Under the pieces are notes generated by a model that saw only the letters and a program-made list of their open reading frames with translations, did no database searches and was not told the DNA's origin. This document shows positions 26,201 to 33,835 of a DNA stretch of 64,000 bases, one piece after another (within the stretch, counting starts at the first letter, position 1; each line of letters begins with the position of its first letter). Location: positions 186,001-250,000 of the forward strand of contig JALHMI010000013.1 in assembly GCA_022844125.1 (NCBI GenBank), given 5' to 3'. The position numbers were made by a program, and so were the translations under genes. The stretch is from Pirellulales bacterium. Lineage in GTDB: Bacteria > Planctomycetota > Planctomycetia > Pirellulales > PALSA-1355.

Positions 26201-27263
26201 TCCCACCCGGGCTCCCGACCAGCAGCCCCAGCAGAGTAGCGAGCAGCGCCCCGACGCCAAGGGCGGCGACGGCCAGCAGGAGAAGGGCGAGTCCGGAGCG
26301 GGCAAAAAATCGGACGACAACGCAGGTTCGCCCAGTCCGCAGGAATCCAATCAACCGCGTGAGAAGTCGCAGCAGCCCGGCAGCGAAAACTCGCAGGAGA
26401 AGCCCGAGGGAGACGAACAGTCCCCTTCCACCAGCAAGCGCGAGTCGGACTCCAGCGGCGAATCGGATGGCGATCGATCCGGCGGCGGCGAAAAGGGAGG
26501 TGGGCAAAAAGCGAATCAATCGGGCACCGGCGGCGCCGGCCAGAACACCGCGGCCGATGAGGGCGCCGGTCAGTCGGACGAAGCCGGCGACGGCGACACC
26601 AGCGATCGCGCAGGCGGTGACCGCCAGTCGCAGAATCAAACTGGCCAACAGGGTAAGCAGCCGGGCCAAGGCTCCGACACGAAGGGTGGCCAGGGACAAG
26701 AGCAGGCGGGCGGCGATCAGGCCCCCAGCCAACCGACGGGCGAACCTTCGAATGACCGAAAAAGCGGCGGAGAAGGCGGCGGCACGCCCGGTGGCGAGCA
26801 GGGCGGAGCAGATACGCCTAAGGGCGCCGGTAACTCCGCGCCGGACAAGCAGTGGAAGCCAGGAGTCGATCGCGCGGCCGACCCGAACCTCGAGTACACC
26901 CGCAAGGCAACCGACCTGGCGATTGACCATCTCAAGAATCAACTCTCCGACGGTCGCGACGACAGCGAATTGCTCAAGCAACTCGGGTGGACCCGCGAAG
27001 AGGCGGACGCGTTCATCCAGCGGTGGGAAGCCATGCGCGGCCAGTCGCAGGCTGCCGGGCCGAAAGGTGACGCCGCCCGTCGCGAGTTGGACGAAACATT
27101 GCGAAGCCTTGGACTGCGGCCACGTGGCAGTGCGATTCGTTCGGGCGGCAAGGCCGACGATCGCGCGACCGGTCTCCAAGAATCTCGTCGCACGACGCCT
27201 CCGCCCGAATACTCCGAGGCCTTCAAAGCCTATACTCAGGGAACGTCTCGCGGCGGCAAATAG
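23217..27263 (+). CDS. giant membrane protein with a ~670-residue Gln/Gly/Ser/Asp-rich region (DUF4175-like N-terminus)
   Basis: 1348 residues. Two close helices (ATMVLLAGTVGYFFVAVLI and AILLVLYLAVAGWWTIAQIM) and a third at about 180-200 anchor it. A beta-rich region follows with TQAFRGQQVTVKARVQGLP, VVQAIEYKYPAYTGL and LKAIEGTEVVLEGLA, which match the DUF4175-type proteins seen near MoxR/DUF58 genes. Residues about 541-1213 are almost entirely Q, G, S, D, E, K, N, P and A without order. A short helical domain (LAIDHLKNQLSDGRDDSELL...) ends it. ATG at 23217 was chosen because GGTGGAG (23203-23209) is 7 nt upstream. Function unknown; nadB follows 92 bp downstream. Confidence 0.82.
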   Translation: MAVGSHGTKSESGADFVASGAQFVEYEAFIEAQLRKTRSHVRGVDIAAATMVLLAGTVGYFFVAVLIDHWLVSGGLGFWGRAILLVLYLAVAGWWTIAQIMPLLLRRINPLYAAQTIEHSRPTLKNALVNFLLFRSDPQAVHQRVFEQIEQQAATSLVGVEVESTVDRSRLVTIGYVLVALVALGAIYALVSPKSPFKTVSRVFMPWADIAPPTSTVIDEIEPGSTQAFRGQQVTVKARVQGLPDDEQVLLYYTTADRQIVDRAVEMARPSGDYRHTAVLPAGDAALQQTITYRIEAGDAQSRDYEITVVAAPTIVVQAIEYKYPAYTGLLAQRLEHQGDLKAIEGTEVVLEGLANQPIAQAYVDFDANGSLDLTMRADGTTARTSFRLGMSEDRKKPEYELYQLLFKNAEGKQNPQPVRHRIEVVADLAPEIQFVEPTREEIEVPLDGSAGLELVASDPDFALAEVRLVVRHGEKPLRDEKLLNESWRGQFVKKLRFSPNDHKLAVGEVVEYYAVAVDNKTPRPNQTETSRRRIRITSPTGREGGDQLAQKNAGDEQGDGDRAQSQPGGDSDRPREEQAPAADQESQATEPGETSSPEDSAARNEREPVPADEPQDDPSDDQQDQPSDPRNESGNQRGDQKSADDRQDQAGERNEPQPSSAEQQAGDDSNSGESSDSGSQQGSKSDDKQSGEQQERGQSDKQPSGSEQGGDEQGASGQQQGGSAGQSGKEQGKQSSDQSGAGQSGKQESDNVASDGTNDGDAIERILKHRDQQDPNAGGEAGEKSAAQDRQNSERSAGDKADADKPQGEQQDEPSNGQPGQNSSASKQPGKQQGSQRGSGQEQGSKSDANHAAQQQEGGGNADDKQQSGQQQKDKAGDAKSTSGNQADKSKQGQPADTNEQSSDQQGASDAGERAGDQSGSKAGEKQQTERTPGEGQQGTENSAGKKDGGKQQDPGSPKGNQGQQGATRDNNTREDGSPQNADTKGQGGQSKDDPTRAPDQQPQQSSEQRPDAKGGDGQQEKGESGAGKKSDDNAGSPSPQESNQPREKSQQPGSENSQEKPEGDEQSPSTSKRESDSSGESDGDRSGGGEKGGGQKANQSGTGGAGQNTAADEGAGQSDEAGDGDTSDRAGGDRQSQNQTGQQGKQPGQGSDTKGGQGQEQAGGDQAPSQPTGEPSNDRKSGGEGGGTPGGEQGGADTPKGAGNSAPDKQWKPGVDRAADPNLEYTRKATDLAIDHLKNQLSDGRDDSELLKQLGWTREEADAFIQRWEAMRGQSQAAGPKGDAARRELDETLRSLGLRPRGSAIRSGGKADDRATGLQESRRTTPPPEYSEAFKAYTQGTSRGGK

Positions 27264-27355
27264 TCCCTGCTGTTTGACCTGGCGGTAGGGCTGACGGCAA
27301 ACAGGGCCGACGGCGCGTCGCACAGCCGCTGTTCAATGTCCCGCCGGAAATAGAC

Positions 27356-28966
27356 ATGCTTGAGCGCACCAGCCGATTTCTCACCGCCTTTCATCCCAAG
27401 CGCGTTCCGCACCGTTTCGCCGACGTGATCATCATCGGCGGCGGCCTCGCGGGCTTACGTGCGGCGCTGGCGGTGCCCGAGTCGCAGTCGGTGCTGGTGA
27501 TCACCAAGGGGGGGCTCCGGCAGTCGAACAGCAACTATGCCCAAGGCGGCATCGCCGGCGTGCTTGATCCTGAGGATCGCTTTGAAGATCACATCGCCGA
27601 CACGCTGAAGGCGGGCGGCAACCTTTGCGATCCGTCCGTGGTCGAGTTTGTGGTGCGCGAAGCGCCGGCCAGGATCAATGAGCTGATCGAGTGGGGCACG
27701 AACTTCGACCAGGTCGCCGGCGGGCTCGCGCTCGGTCGAGAAGGCGGGCACAGCCATCACCGCATCGTGCACGCACTGGGTGATGCGACGGGCAAAGAAG
27801 TAATGCGTGCCGTCATCGATCGCACGCTCGCGCGGCCGAATGTTGATGTTTGGGAACACGCCTTCACGCTCGACCTGCTCACACACGAAGGTCGCTGCCG
27901 CGGAGCCCTCGTCTGGAGCGAAGAGTCGGGCCAAACGCTGGTCTGGGGCAAGCAAACCATTCTTTGCACCGGCGGCACGGGCCAGATCTATCGCGAGACG
28001 ACGAACCCCGAAGTTGCCACTGGCGACGGCCTGGCAATCGCATATCGTGCCGGCGCGGAACTGCGCGACATGGAGTTCATGCAGTTCCATCCCACGGTGC
28101 TGTACATCGCCGGCAGCAGCCGGAGCCTGATCACCGAGGCGATGCGCGGCGAAGGCGCCCGGCTGGTCGATCGCAACGGCCATCGCTTCATGCCCGAATA
28201 TGACGAGCGGGCGGAGCTCGCCCCGCGCGACGTCGTGAGCCGGGCGATCGTCACGCAGATGGAACGCACGCGGCATCCGAACGTGTACCTCGATCTCACG
28301 CATCTTGACCCGACGATGGTGCGCGGCCGATTCCCGGGCATTGCCGCCACCTGCGCGGAGTTCGCGCTCGACATCACGCAGGACTGGATTCCGGTTCGCC
28401 CCGGCGCTCACTACATGATTGGCGGTGTGACCGTCGACCTGGAAGGACGCACGACGCTGCCGGGGCTGTGGGGCGCAGGCGAATGTACCAGTAGCGGCCT
28501 GCATGGGGCGAATCGCCTGGCCTCGAACAGTTTACTCGAAGGCCTCGTATTTGGTGCCTACGCGGGCGAGGCCGCATCCCGGGCGGCGGCCGACATGCCA
28601 GATGATTTTCGCGCGGTGCCGCTGTCGAACGCGGAGGTCGACAACGGCGTGGAACTGTTGGATCTCGCCGACATTCGCAACTCGCTCAAGAGCGTGGTGT
28701 GGCGCGGAGCGGGCGTGCGGCGCAGTAGCGAGTCGCTGGTCGAGGCGGCCGAGAATGTCGATCGCTGGTGCGAGTATGTGCTGGCCCGGCAGTTTGCTCA
28801 CGTACATGGCTGGGAATTGCAGAACATGCTCACGGTGGCGCGAATCGTGATCGAGGCCGCTACGCTGCGTGAAGAGACGCGCGGCGTGCACTACCGCACC
28901 GATTTTCCCGCGACAGACGACGTTCACTGGCAGCGGCGGATCGCGTTTCGGCGGGCCGAGCGATGA
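27356..28966 (+). CDS. nadB: L-aspartate oxidase
   Basis: 536 residues. FAD enzyme that oxidises L-aspartate to iminoaspartate, the first step of de novo NAD synthesis, in the cytoplasm. The dinucleotide motif is VIIIGGGLAGLRAAL near the N-terminus; SNYAQGGIAGVL, GREGGHSHHRIVHA, the catalytic region EFMQFHPTVLY and HYMIGGVTVDLEGRTTLPG, then GANRLASNSLLEGLVFG are all conserved in NadB. The C-terminal helical domain is present and length is normal. ATG at 27356 with GGAA 6 nt upstream. nadA and nadC are not in the window. The stop overlaps the next start by 4 bp (ATGA). Confidence 0.95.
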   Translation: MLERTSRFLTAFHPKRVPHRFADVIIIGGGLAGLRAALAVPESQSVLVITKGGLRQSNSNYAQGGIAGVLDPEDRFEDHIADTLKAGGNLCDPSVVEFVVREAPARINELIEWGTNFDQVAGGLALGREGGHSHHRIVHALGDATGKEVMRAVIDRTLARPNVDVWEHAFTLDLLTHEGRCRGALVWSEESGQTLVWGKQTILCTGGTGQIYRETTNPEVATGDGLAIAYRAGAELRDMEFMQFHPTVLYIAGSSRSLITEAMRGEGARLVDRNGHRFMPEYDERAELAPRDVVSRAIVTQMERTRHPNVYLDLTHLDPTMVRGRFPGIAATCAEFALDITQDWIPVRPGAHYMIGGVTVDLEGRTTLPGLWGAGECTSSGLHGANRLASNSLLEGLVFGAYAGEAASRAAADMPDDFRAVPLSNAEVDNGVELLDLADIRNSLKSVVWRGAGVRRSSESLVEAAENVDRWCEYVLARQFAHVHGWELQNMLTVARIVIEAATLREETRGVHYRTDFPATDDVHWQRRIAFRRAER

Positions 28967-29778
28967 ATGCAGGTCGCCAAGAGTTGGTGAGGCCATGGCT
29001 GGCAGTACTGCTGTCCGCCGACTTGTTGTTGCCTAAGTTCTATTTGCTCATCGATCCAATCGATGTCGCGTTCAGCCTGTATTTCGGTTTCACTGCGGCG
29101 CAGGTTGCCTTGCACGCGGGCTGGACGATACTTGGTCCGGGCAGTCTGCTGTTGCGCATCATCAGCATTCCGCTAGCAATGATCGTCATGCTTTGGTTCT
29201 GGCATGGAATCGATCACGACGGGGAGCGTCTAGTGCTTCAGTTGGCATTTGCTTGCCAATGGCTTCTTGTAGCGACGGCCAGTCTATTTCTCGTGGGCGT
29301 TGGCTTCCGCTTGGTTTCCAAGCAAGGAGATCCAGAGCCGCCATCTAACTCGAACCGGCAGTACTCACTTCGCCATCTCGTGGCCGTGCTAACCGTCGCC
29401 AGCATCTTGGCCGCTTTTGCGAATCGCGTGGAGAATCTCGGACCACGGCTCATGGATCCACTTTGCTGGTTAACTGCAGCCACCATGTCTTTCGTCACGA
29501 TTCCCACGATTCCAAGCGTGCTGATCGCGAGGCACTTTGTCGCCGCGGCCTGCTCCTGCCTTGTCATTCCGTGCATTCTGACGTTTCTTCTCCCGGCCTT
29601 ACTGGGACCCATCGACGCAGTCCTGATGTGGTTGCTCTTCGGGGCAAGCCTTGGACTGTCGATCGCCGTTCTTGCAACGCTGCGCCGAGATGGGTTCCGT
29701 TTGCGCCGAATCCAGGATCCGGCCGTTGCTTCGCACCCCAACTTTCGGCTGGGATCCCCCGCAGCACCTCTGCGATAG
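28963..29778 (+). CDS. polytopic membrane protein of unknown function
   Basis: 271 residues with about seven hydrophobic helices (for example LLLRIISIPLAMIVMLWFW and WLLVATASLFLVGVGFRLV). In the middle is RQYSLRHLVAVLTVASILAA, a segment common in planctomycete membrane proteins (the xFSLRxLLxxxT pattern). No transporter or enzyme motif is seen. Its ATG overlaps the nadB stop (ATGA), so translation is probably coupled to nadB. A role in NAD or aspartate metabolism would be only a guess from position. Confidence 0.7.
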   Translation: MNAGRQELVRPWLAVLLSADLLLPKFYLLIDPIDVAFSLYFGFTAAQVALHAGWTILGPGSLLLRIISIPLAMIVMLWFWHGIDHDGERLVLQLAFACQWLLVATASLFLVGVGFRLVSKQGDPEPPSNSNRQYSLRHLVAVLTVASILAAFANRVENLGPRLMDPLCWLTAATMSFVTIPTIPSVLIARHFVAAACSCLVIPCILTFLLPALLGPIDAVLMWLLFGASLGLSIAVLATLRRDGFRLRRIQDPAVASHPNFRLGSPAAPLR

Positions 29779-29903
29779 TCGCCATCGGAACATCTGGCCC
29801 AAAAAACTCCTCACCGCCCGATCCCTTTCCGGGTCGGATGCGTAGTCTGGACAGGGAAGCTACGTTCGTAGTACCTTCTAGAACGCTTTGGCATGCCGCA
29901 ACC

Positions 29904-29991
29904 GCCCCCAAATTGGAGGGGGCACCCGGCGTTTGCCTGCCGGGCCCGTTTCCTGTTGCGGGCCTGGCTTTCCGAAAACCAACGCAACAGG
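29904..29991 (+). repeat. three consecutive hairpins before the Gld-type ATPase gene
   Basis: Within 88 bp there are three perfect stems: GCCCCC (29904-29909) / GGGGGC (29918-29923) with an 8-nt loop; CCCGGC (29925-29930) / GCCGGG (29939-29944) with an 8-nt loop; and CCTGTTGCG (29952-29960) / CGCAACAGG (29983-29991) with a 22-nt loop that itself holds TTTCC...GAAAA. No T tract follows any of them. They sit 41 bp upstream of the ATPase start codon, so they may form a structured leader or a REP-like cluster. Confidence 0.55.
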
Positions 29992-30031
29992 CTCGTTTCC
30001 CCCCGATAGTGCACGCGGAGTGAATCCACTG

Positions 30032-30778
30032 ATGAGCGAACAGCCTTCGAAAGCCAGCCACGGCCCGGCCATGATCGAGGCCGTCGGGTTGGCCAAGTAC
30101 TACGGCGACTTTGCCGCCATCGAAGATGTTTCTTTCAGCATTCCTCAGGGCCAGGTGGTGGCCTTCCTCGGCCCCAACGGCGCCGGCAAGAGCACCACGA
30201 TGAAGCTGCTCACCGGCTATCTGGCCCCCAGCCGGGGTGTCGCCCGGATCGCCGGCCACGACATGACGGTCGACCGGATCGCCGGATCGTCGCGGCTCGG
30301 CTACCTGCCGGAAAACGGTCCCCTGTATCCCGACATGACCCCGCGGACGTTGCTCGAGTTCTTCGCCGATGCTCGGGGCATGACGGCCCAGCGCAAGCGG
30401 CAGCGGATCGAGGCCGTGGTCCAGCTGTGCGATCTCGGCTCGGTGATCGGTAAAGCGATCGGCAAGCTCTCGAAGGGCTATCGCCAGCGCGTCGGCATGG
30501 CGCAGGCCCTGCTGCACGAGCCGGACGTCCTGATCCTTGACGAACCCACGGCGGGTCTCGACCCGAACCAGATTCGCGACGTGCGCAATACGATCCGCAC
30601 GCTTGGCGAGAATAAAACCATCCTGCTCTCGACGCACATTTTGCAAGAGGTCGAGGCCATTGCCAGCCGCGTGATCTTCATTAACGAAGGCCGGCTGGTT
30701 TACGACGGGTCCGTGGCCGGCCTGACAGCCTCGGGCGAATCGCTCGCACAGCGATTCCACGAACTTACGGCCCACTAA
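30032..30778 (+). CDS. ABC transporter ATP-binding protein (GldA-like)
   Basis: 248 residues. Nucleotide-binding subunit of an ABC-2 type exporter. Walker A is FLGPNGAGKSTTM, the signature reads KLSKGYRQRVGMAQALL (LSKGY in place of LSGGQ, usual for this branch), and Walker B is DVLILDEPTAGLDPNQI, with the switch His in LLSTHILQEV. The next two genes encode a permease fused to a GldG-like domain and a DUF4340 protein, so it belongs to the Gld-type cluster found in bacteria that do not glide as well. ATG at 30032 has GGAG 11 nt upstream; the frame is open further upstream through the hairpins. Confidence 0.92.
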   Translation: MSEQPSKASHGPAMIEAVGLAKYYGDFAAIEDVSFSIPQGQVVAFLGPNGAGKSTTMKLLTGYLAPSRGVARIAGHDMTVDRIAGSSRLGYLPENGPLYPDMTPRTLLEFFADARGMTAQRKRQRIEAVVQLCDLGSVIGKAIGKLSKGYRQRVGMAQALLHEPDVLILDEPTAGLDPNQIRDVRNTIRTLGENKTILLSTHILQEVEAIASRVIFINEGRLVYDGSVAGLTASGESLAQRFHELTAH

Positions 30779-30792
30779 CGTTCGATTCCAGC

Positions 30793-30840
30793 GGGCGATT
30801 GGAGCAGCCGCGGCTATCGCAGTTATCTCCAAACCCGCCC
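30793..30840 (+). promoter_or_regulatory. intercistronic hairpin between the ATPase and permease genes
   Basis: GGGCG (30793-30797) and TTGGAG (30799-30804) pair with CTCCAA (30827-30832) and CGCCC (30836-30840), an 11-bp interrupted stem. The loop contains the perfect palindrome AGCCGCGGCT (30806-30815). It fills most of the 104-bp gap between the two genes. No T tract. It could stabilise one mRNA segment or reduce read-through; that is inference. Confidence 0.5.
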
Positions 30841-30882
30841 GACAGAACATCCCTCACCAGGAAATAAGCGGAACAACTAGCT

Positions 30883-33768
30883 ATGAACTTGCACGTCGTC
30901 GGCGCCATTTTTCGCCGGAACTTCATCAGCTACTTCAGCAATCCCACGGGCTATGTGTTCATTTGCGTGTTTGTGCTGTTGAGTTCGTTTGCCGCCTTCT
31001 GGCCGAACGAATTCTTCAACGCGAACCTGGCGAATCTCGACCAGCTGAACAAGTACCTGCCGTACATCCTGCTCGTGTTCATCCCGGCCATCACGATGAG
31101 CGTGTGGGCCGAAGAGCGCCGGCAGGGAACGGACGAGCTCTTGCTCACGATCCCAGCGGCTGACTTCGACGTCGTGCTGGGCAAGTACCTGGCCGCGGTG
31201 GCGATCTATAGCGTTTCGCTGGTGTTCTCGCTGATTTCCAACTGGCTGGTGCTGTTGACGCTGGGTGCACCCGACCTCGGCCTGCTGGTTGGCACCTACT
31301 TTGGCTACTGGATTGTCGGACTGGCGATGCTGGCGATCGGGATGGTGGCTTCGTTCCTGACGGCCAACCTGACGGTCGGATTCATTCTGGGTGCGCTATT
31401 CAACGCACCGCTGGCCTTCGCCGAGTCGATGCCTGACTGGCCGATTCTGCGTCCGCTGAAGCAGCTGAGCATCAGCGAACAATTTCGCGATTTTGCCAGC
31501 GGCGTGATCAGCTTTGCCAGCGTGGGCTACTTCCTGGCGATCGTCGCCGTGATGCTTTATCTATCGGTGGTCCTGATCGGACGCCGGCACTGGCGCGGTG
31601 GAGCCGAAGGCAACAAAACGATGCTGCACTACCTGGTGCGTTTCGGAGCGCTGGCGCTGGTGGTCGTGTGCCTGAACATCTTTCTCACCCGACACGACAC
31701 CCTGCGGGCCGACGTGACGACTGAGGGCATCAATTCGCTGGCGCCGGAGACGCGCGAACTAATTGCGAACTTGAAGCCGGCCCGGCCGGTTACGATCGAG
31801 TACTTCGTGAGCCCCACGGTACCTGAGTCTTACGTGCAGACGCGGTTAAACCTGCTCTCCACGCTGCGCGAGATCCAGGCTCTTGGCGGCGATAAGATCC
31901 GCGTGATCGGGCACGAAGTGGAGCCCTTCAGCGAAGACGCCACGATTGCCGAACAGCAATATGGAATCGTGCCGGTGCCGGTGGAGGGCCGGGCGCGCGG
32001 CACTTTCACACGCGATGAAATTTTCATGGGCCTGGCAATCAGCAGCGGTTTGGACAAGATCGTGATCCCGTTCCTCGATCGCGGCATCCCTGCCGAGTAC
32101 GAACTGGTTCGCTCGATTGCCACAGTCAGCCAAGAGACTCGCAAGAAAGTAGGCGTGCTGCAAACCGATGCACAGCTCTATGCCAGCTTCGACATGCAGT
32201 CGATGACGCCGGGACGGAACCAGCAAATCATCGAAGAGCTCGAAAAGCAGTACGAGGTCGTTCAGGTCGATCCGGCCGGCCCGATCACGGAGAAGTTCGA
32301 CGTGCTGCTCGCGGTGCAGCCTTCTTCGCTCGGTCCGGATCAGATGAAAAACTTCATCGCGGCTGTGAAGAGCGGCCAGCGGACGGCGATTTTCGAAGAC
32401 CCGTTCCCGCTGTTAAACCCCAGCATTCCCGGCACCGCCGCGCCGAAGATGCCGCCTGGCGGCAACAATCCTTTCATGCAGCAGCAACAGCCCCCGCAGC
32501 CCAAAGGGGACATCACTGAATTGTGGCGGCTGTTGGGCGTCGACTTCGACGGCGACACGGTCATCTGGCAGGAATACAACCCCTTTCCGAAGCTACAGGA
32601 ACTACCGCCCGAATGGGTCTTCGTCGATACTGGTTCCGGCGCGACCGAGCCGTTCAATCTCGACAGCCCGATCACGCAGGACCTGCAACAGGTGCTGTAC
32701 CTGTTTCCTGGCAGCGTGCGAGGCTTGAACACCTCGACGATGAAGTTTGAGCGGCTGGTGAACACGAACAACAAGACCGGAACCATTCGGGCCGACCAGA
32801 TCATGCAGCGGAGCTTCATGGGCCCCCCGCAGTTCAATCCAGACATCGCGCTGCTCCGCAAGCGGACGGGCGACGCCTACATTCTGGCCGCCCAGATTCG
32901 TGGCAAGGCGCCCAAGGACGAAATCTCGGCCGAGGACGCACTCCAGGGTCTGCCAGGCGGACATCCGCCGCTCAATGTGCCGATGTCGGACCAGGAAGCC
33001 AAGGTCGAGGATGCACCGGCGGAGAAAACGGACGTCGCGAAAGAAGCTGACGCCGGCAAGGAAGCGAACGCTGCGGAGCCGGCAGCGGAAGGTGATGCCG
33101 CCAAGGACGCCGCCACAGCGAAGCCCGCGGCCAAGCCCGCAGACGTCGAGATCAACGTCGTGCTGGTGGCGGACATCGACTGTCTGTTCGGCGAGTTCTT
33201 CAACCTGCGTTCGCGCGGGACCAGCCCAACCGACGAGATCGAGTTCCAATTCGACAACGTGCCGTTCGTGCTGAACGTGCTCGACGTGCTAGCCGACGAC
33301 GACCGGTTCGTCGAGATTCGCACCCGCCGCCCGCTGCATCGCTCGCTGCACAAGCTGCAGGACGCGACGGCAGGGGCCCAGGACAAAGCCGCCAAGGCTC
33401 GCGAGAAGTTTCAAAAAGACTTCGACAATGCCCAGCTCAAGGCCCAGAAGGAGTTCGAGGCCAAGATCGACAAGCTGCGGCAGCGTGAAGGCATCAACCA
33501 GCAGCAGGCGGCGATTGATATCCTGGCCGCACAGCAGCAAGGCCAGCGCGAACTGGACGTCCGGCTGGAGACGCTCCGCAAGGAACGCGACGAGGCGCTC
33601 AAGAGTGCCCAGCGCGAACTCGACCGCGAGGTCCACGCCCAGCAGGATTGGTACAAGTTGTGGGCAATTCTGCTGCCGCCGATTCCGCCGCTCATTGTGG
33701 GATTGATCGTGTTTTTCAATCGCCGCGCCCGCGAACGCGAAGGCGTCTCGCGAGCCCGCTTGCGGTAG
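30883..33768 (+). CDS. fused ABC-2 permease (GldF-like) and GldG-like protein
   Basis: 961 residues. Residues about 1-245 are a six-helix ABC-2 permease (ISYFSNPTGYVFICVFVLLS, then MLAIGMVASFLTANLTVGFI). A helix at about 250 (FGALALVVVCLNIFLTRHD) starts the GldG-like region: LRADVTTEGINSLAPETREL, VTIEYFVSPTVPESYV, GTFTRDEIFMGLAISSG, and a long periplasmic part with an Ala/Glu/Lys-rich insertion (about 705-755) and a coiled coil (830-920). A C-terminal helix (WAILLPPIPPLIVGLIVFF) closes it. In Bacteroidetes GldF and GldG are separate chains. It forms an operon with the ATPase upstream and the DUF4340 gene 67 bp downstream. Substrate unknown. Confidence 0.88.
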   Translation: MNLHVVGAIFRRNFISYFSNPTGYVFICVFVLLSSFAAFWPNEFFNANLANLDQLNKYLPYILLVFIPAITMSVWAEERRQGTDELLLTIPAADFDVVLGKYLAAVAIYSVSLVFSLISNWLVLLTLGAPDLGLLVGTYFGYWIVGLAMLAIGMVASFLTANLTVGFILGALFNAPLAFAESMPDWPILRPLKQLSISEQFRDFASGVISFASVGYFLAIVAVMLYLSVVLIGRRHWRGGAEGNKTMLHYLVRFGALALVVVCLNIFLTRHDTLRADVTTEGINSLAPETRELIANLKPARPVTIEYFVSPTVPESYVQTRLNLLSTLREIQALGGDKIRVIGHEVEPFSEDATIAEQQYGIVPVPVEGRARGTFTRDEIFMGLAISSGLDKIVIPFLDRGIPAEYELVRSIATVSQETRKKVGVLQTDAQLYASFDMQSMTPGRNQQIIEELEKQYEVVQVDPAGPITEKFDVLLAVQPSSLGPDQMKNFIAAVKSGQRTAIFEDPFPLLNPSIPGTAAPKMPPGGNNPFMQQQQPPQPKGDITELWRLLGVDFDGDTVIWQEYNPFPKLQELPPEWVFVDTGSGATEPFNLDSPITQDLQQVLYLFPGSVRGLNTSTMKFERLVNTNNKTGTIRADQIMQRSFMGPPQFNPDIALLRKRTGDAYILAAQIRGKAPKDEISAEDALQGLPGGHPPLNVPMSDQEAKVEDAPAEKTDVAKEADAGKEANAAEPAAEGDAAKDAATAKPAAKPADVEINVVLVADIDCLFGEFFNLRSRGTSPTDEIEFQFDNVPFVLNVLDVLADDDRFVEIRTRRPLHRSLHKLQDATAGAQDKAAKAREKFQKDFDNAQLKAQKEFEAKIDKLRQREGINQQQAAIDILAAQQQGQRELDVRLETLRKERDEALKSAQRELDREVHAQQDWYKLWAILLPPIPPLIVGLIVFFNRRAREREGVSRARLR

Positions 33769-33835
33769 GCATTTCACAACGGAATTTATCCGCCGCCGAT
33801 AACCGGCAGCGAGCTCGTCATCAGGATCTGTAGCC

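Noticed and set aside
25528-27288. 586-codon plus-strand frame overlapping the same gene
   Set aside because: Arg/Thr/Ala-rich product of the repeated codon composition; no start context and no recognisable sequence.
26046-27323. 425-codon minus-strand frame, very Leu/Ala-rich
   Set aside because: It looks like a membrane protein, but only because CAG/GGC-rich codons read as Leu/Ala on the other strand. No family similarity recognised.
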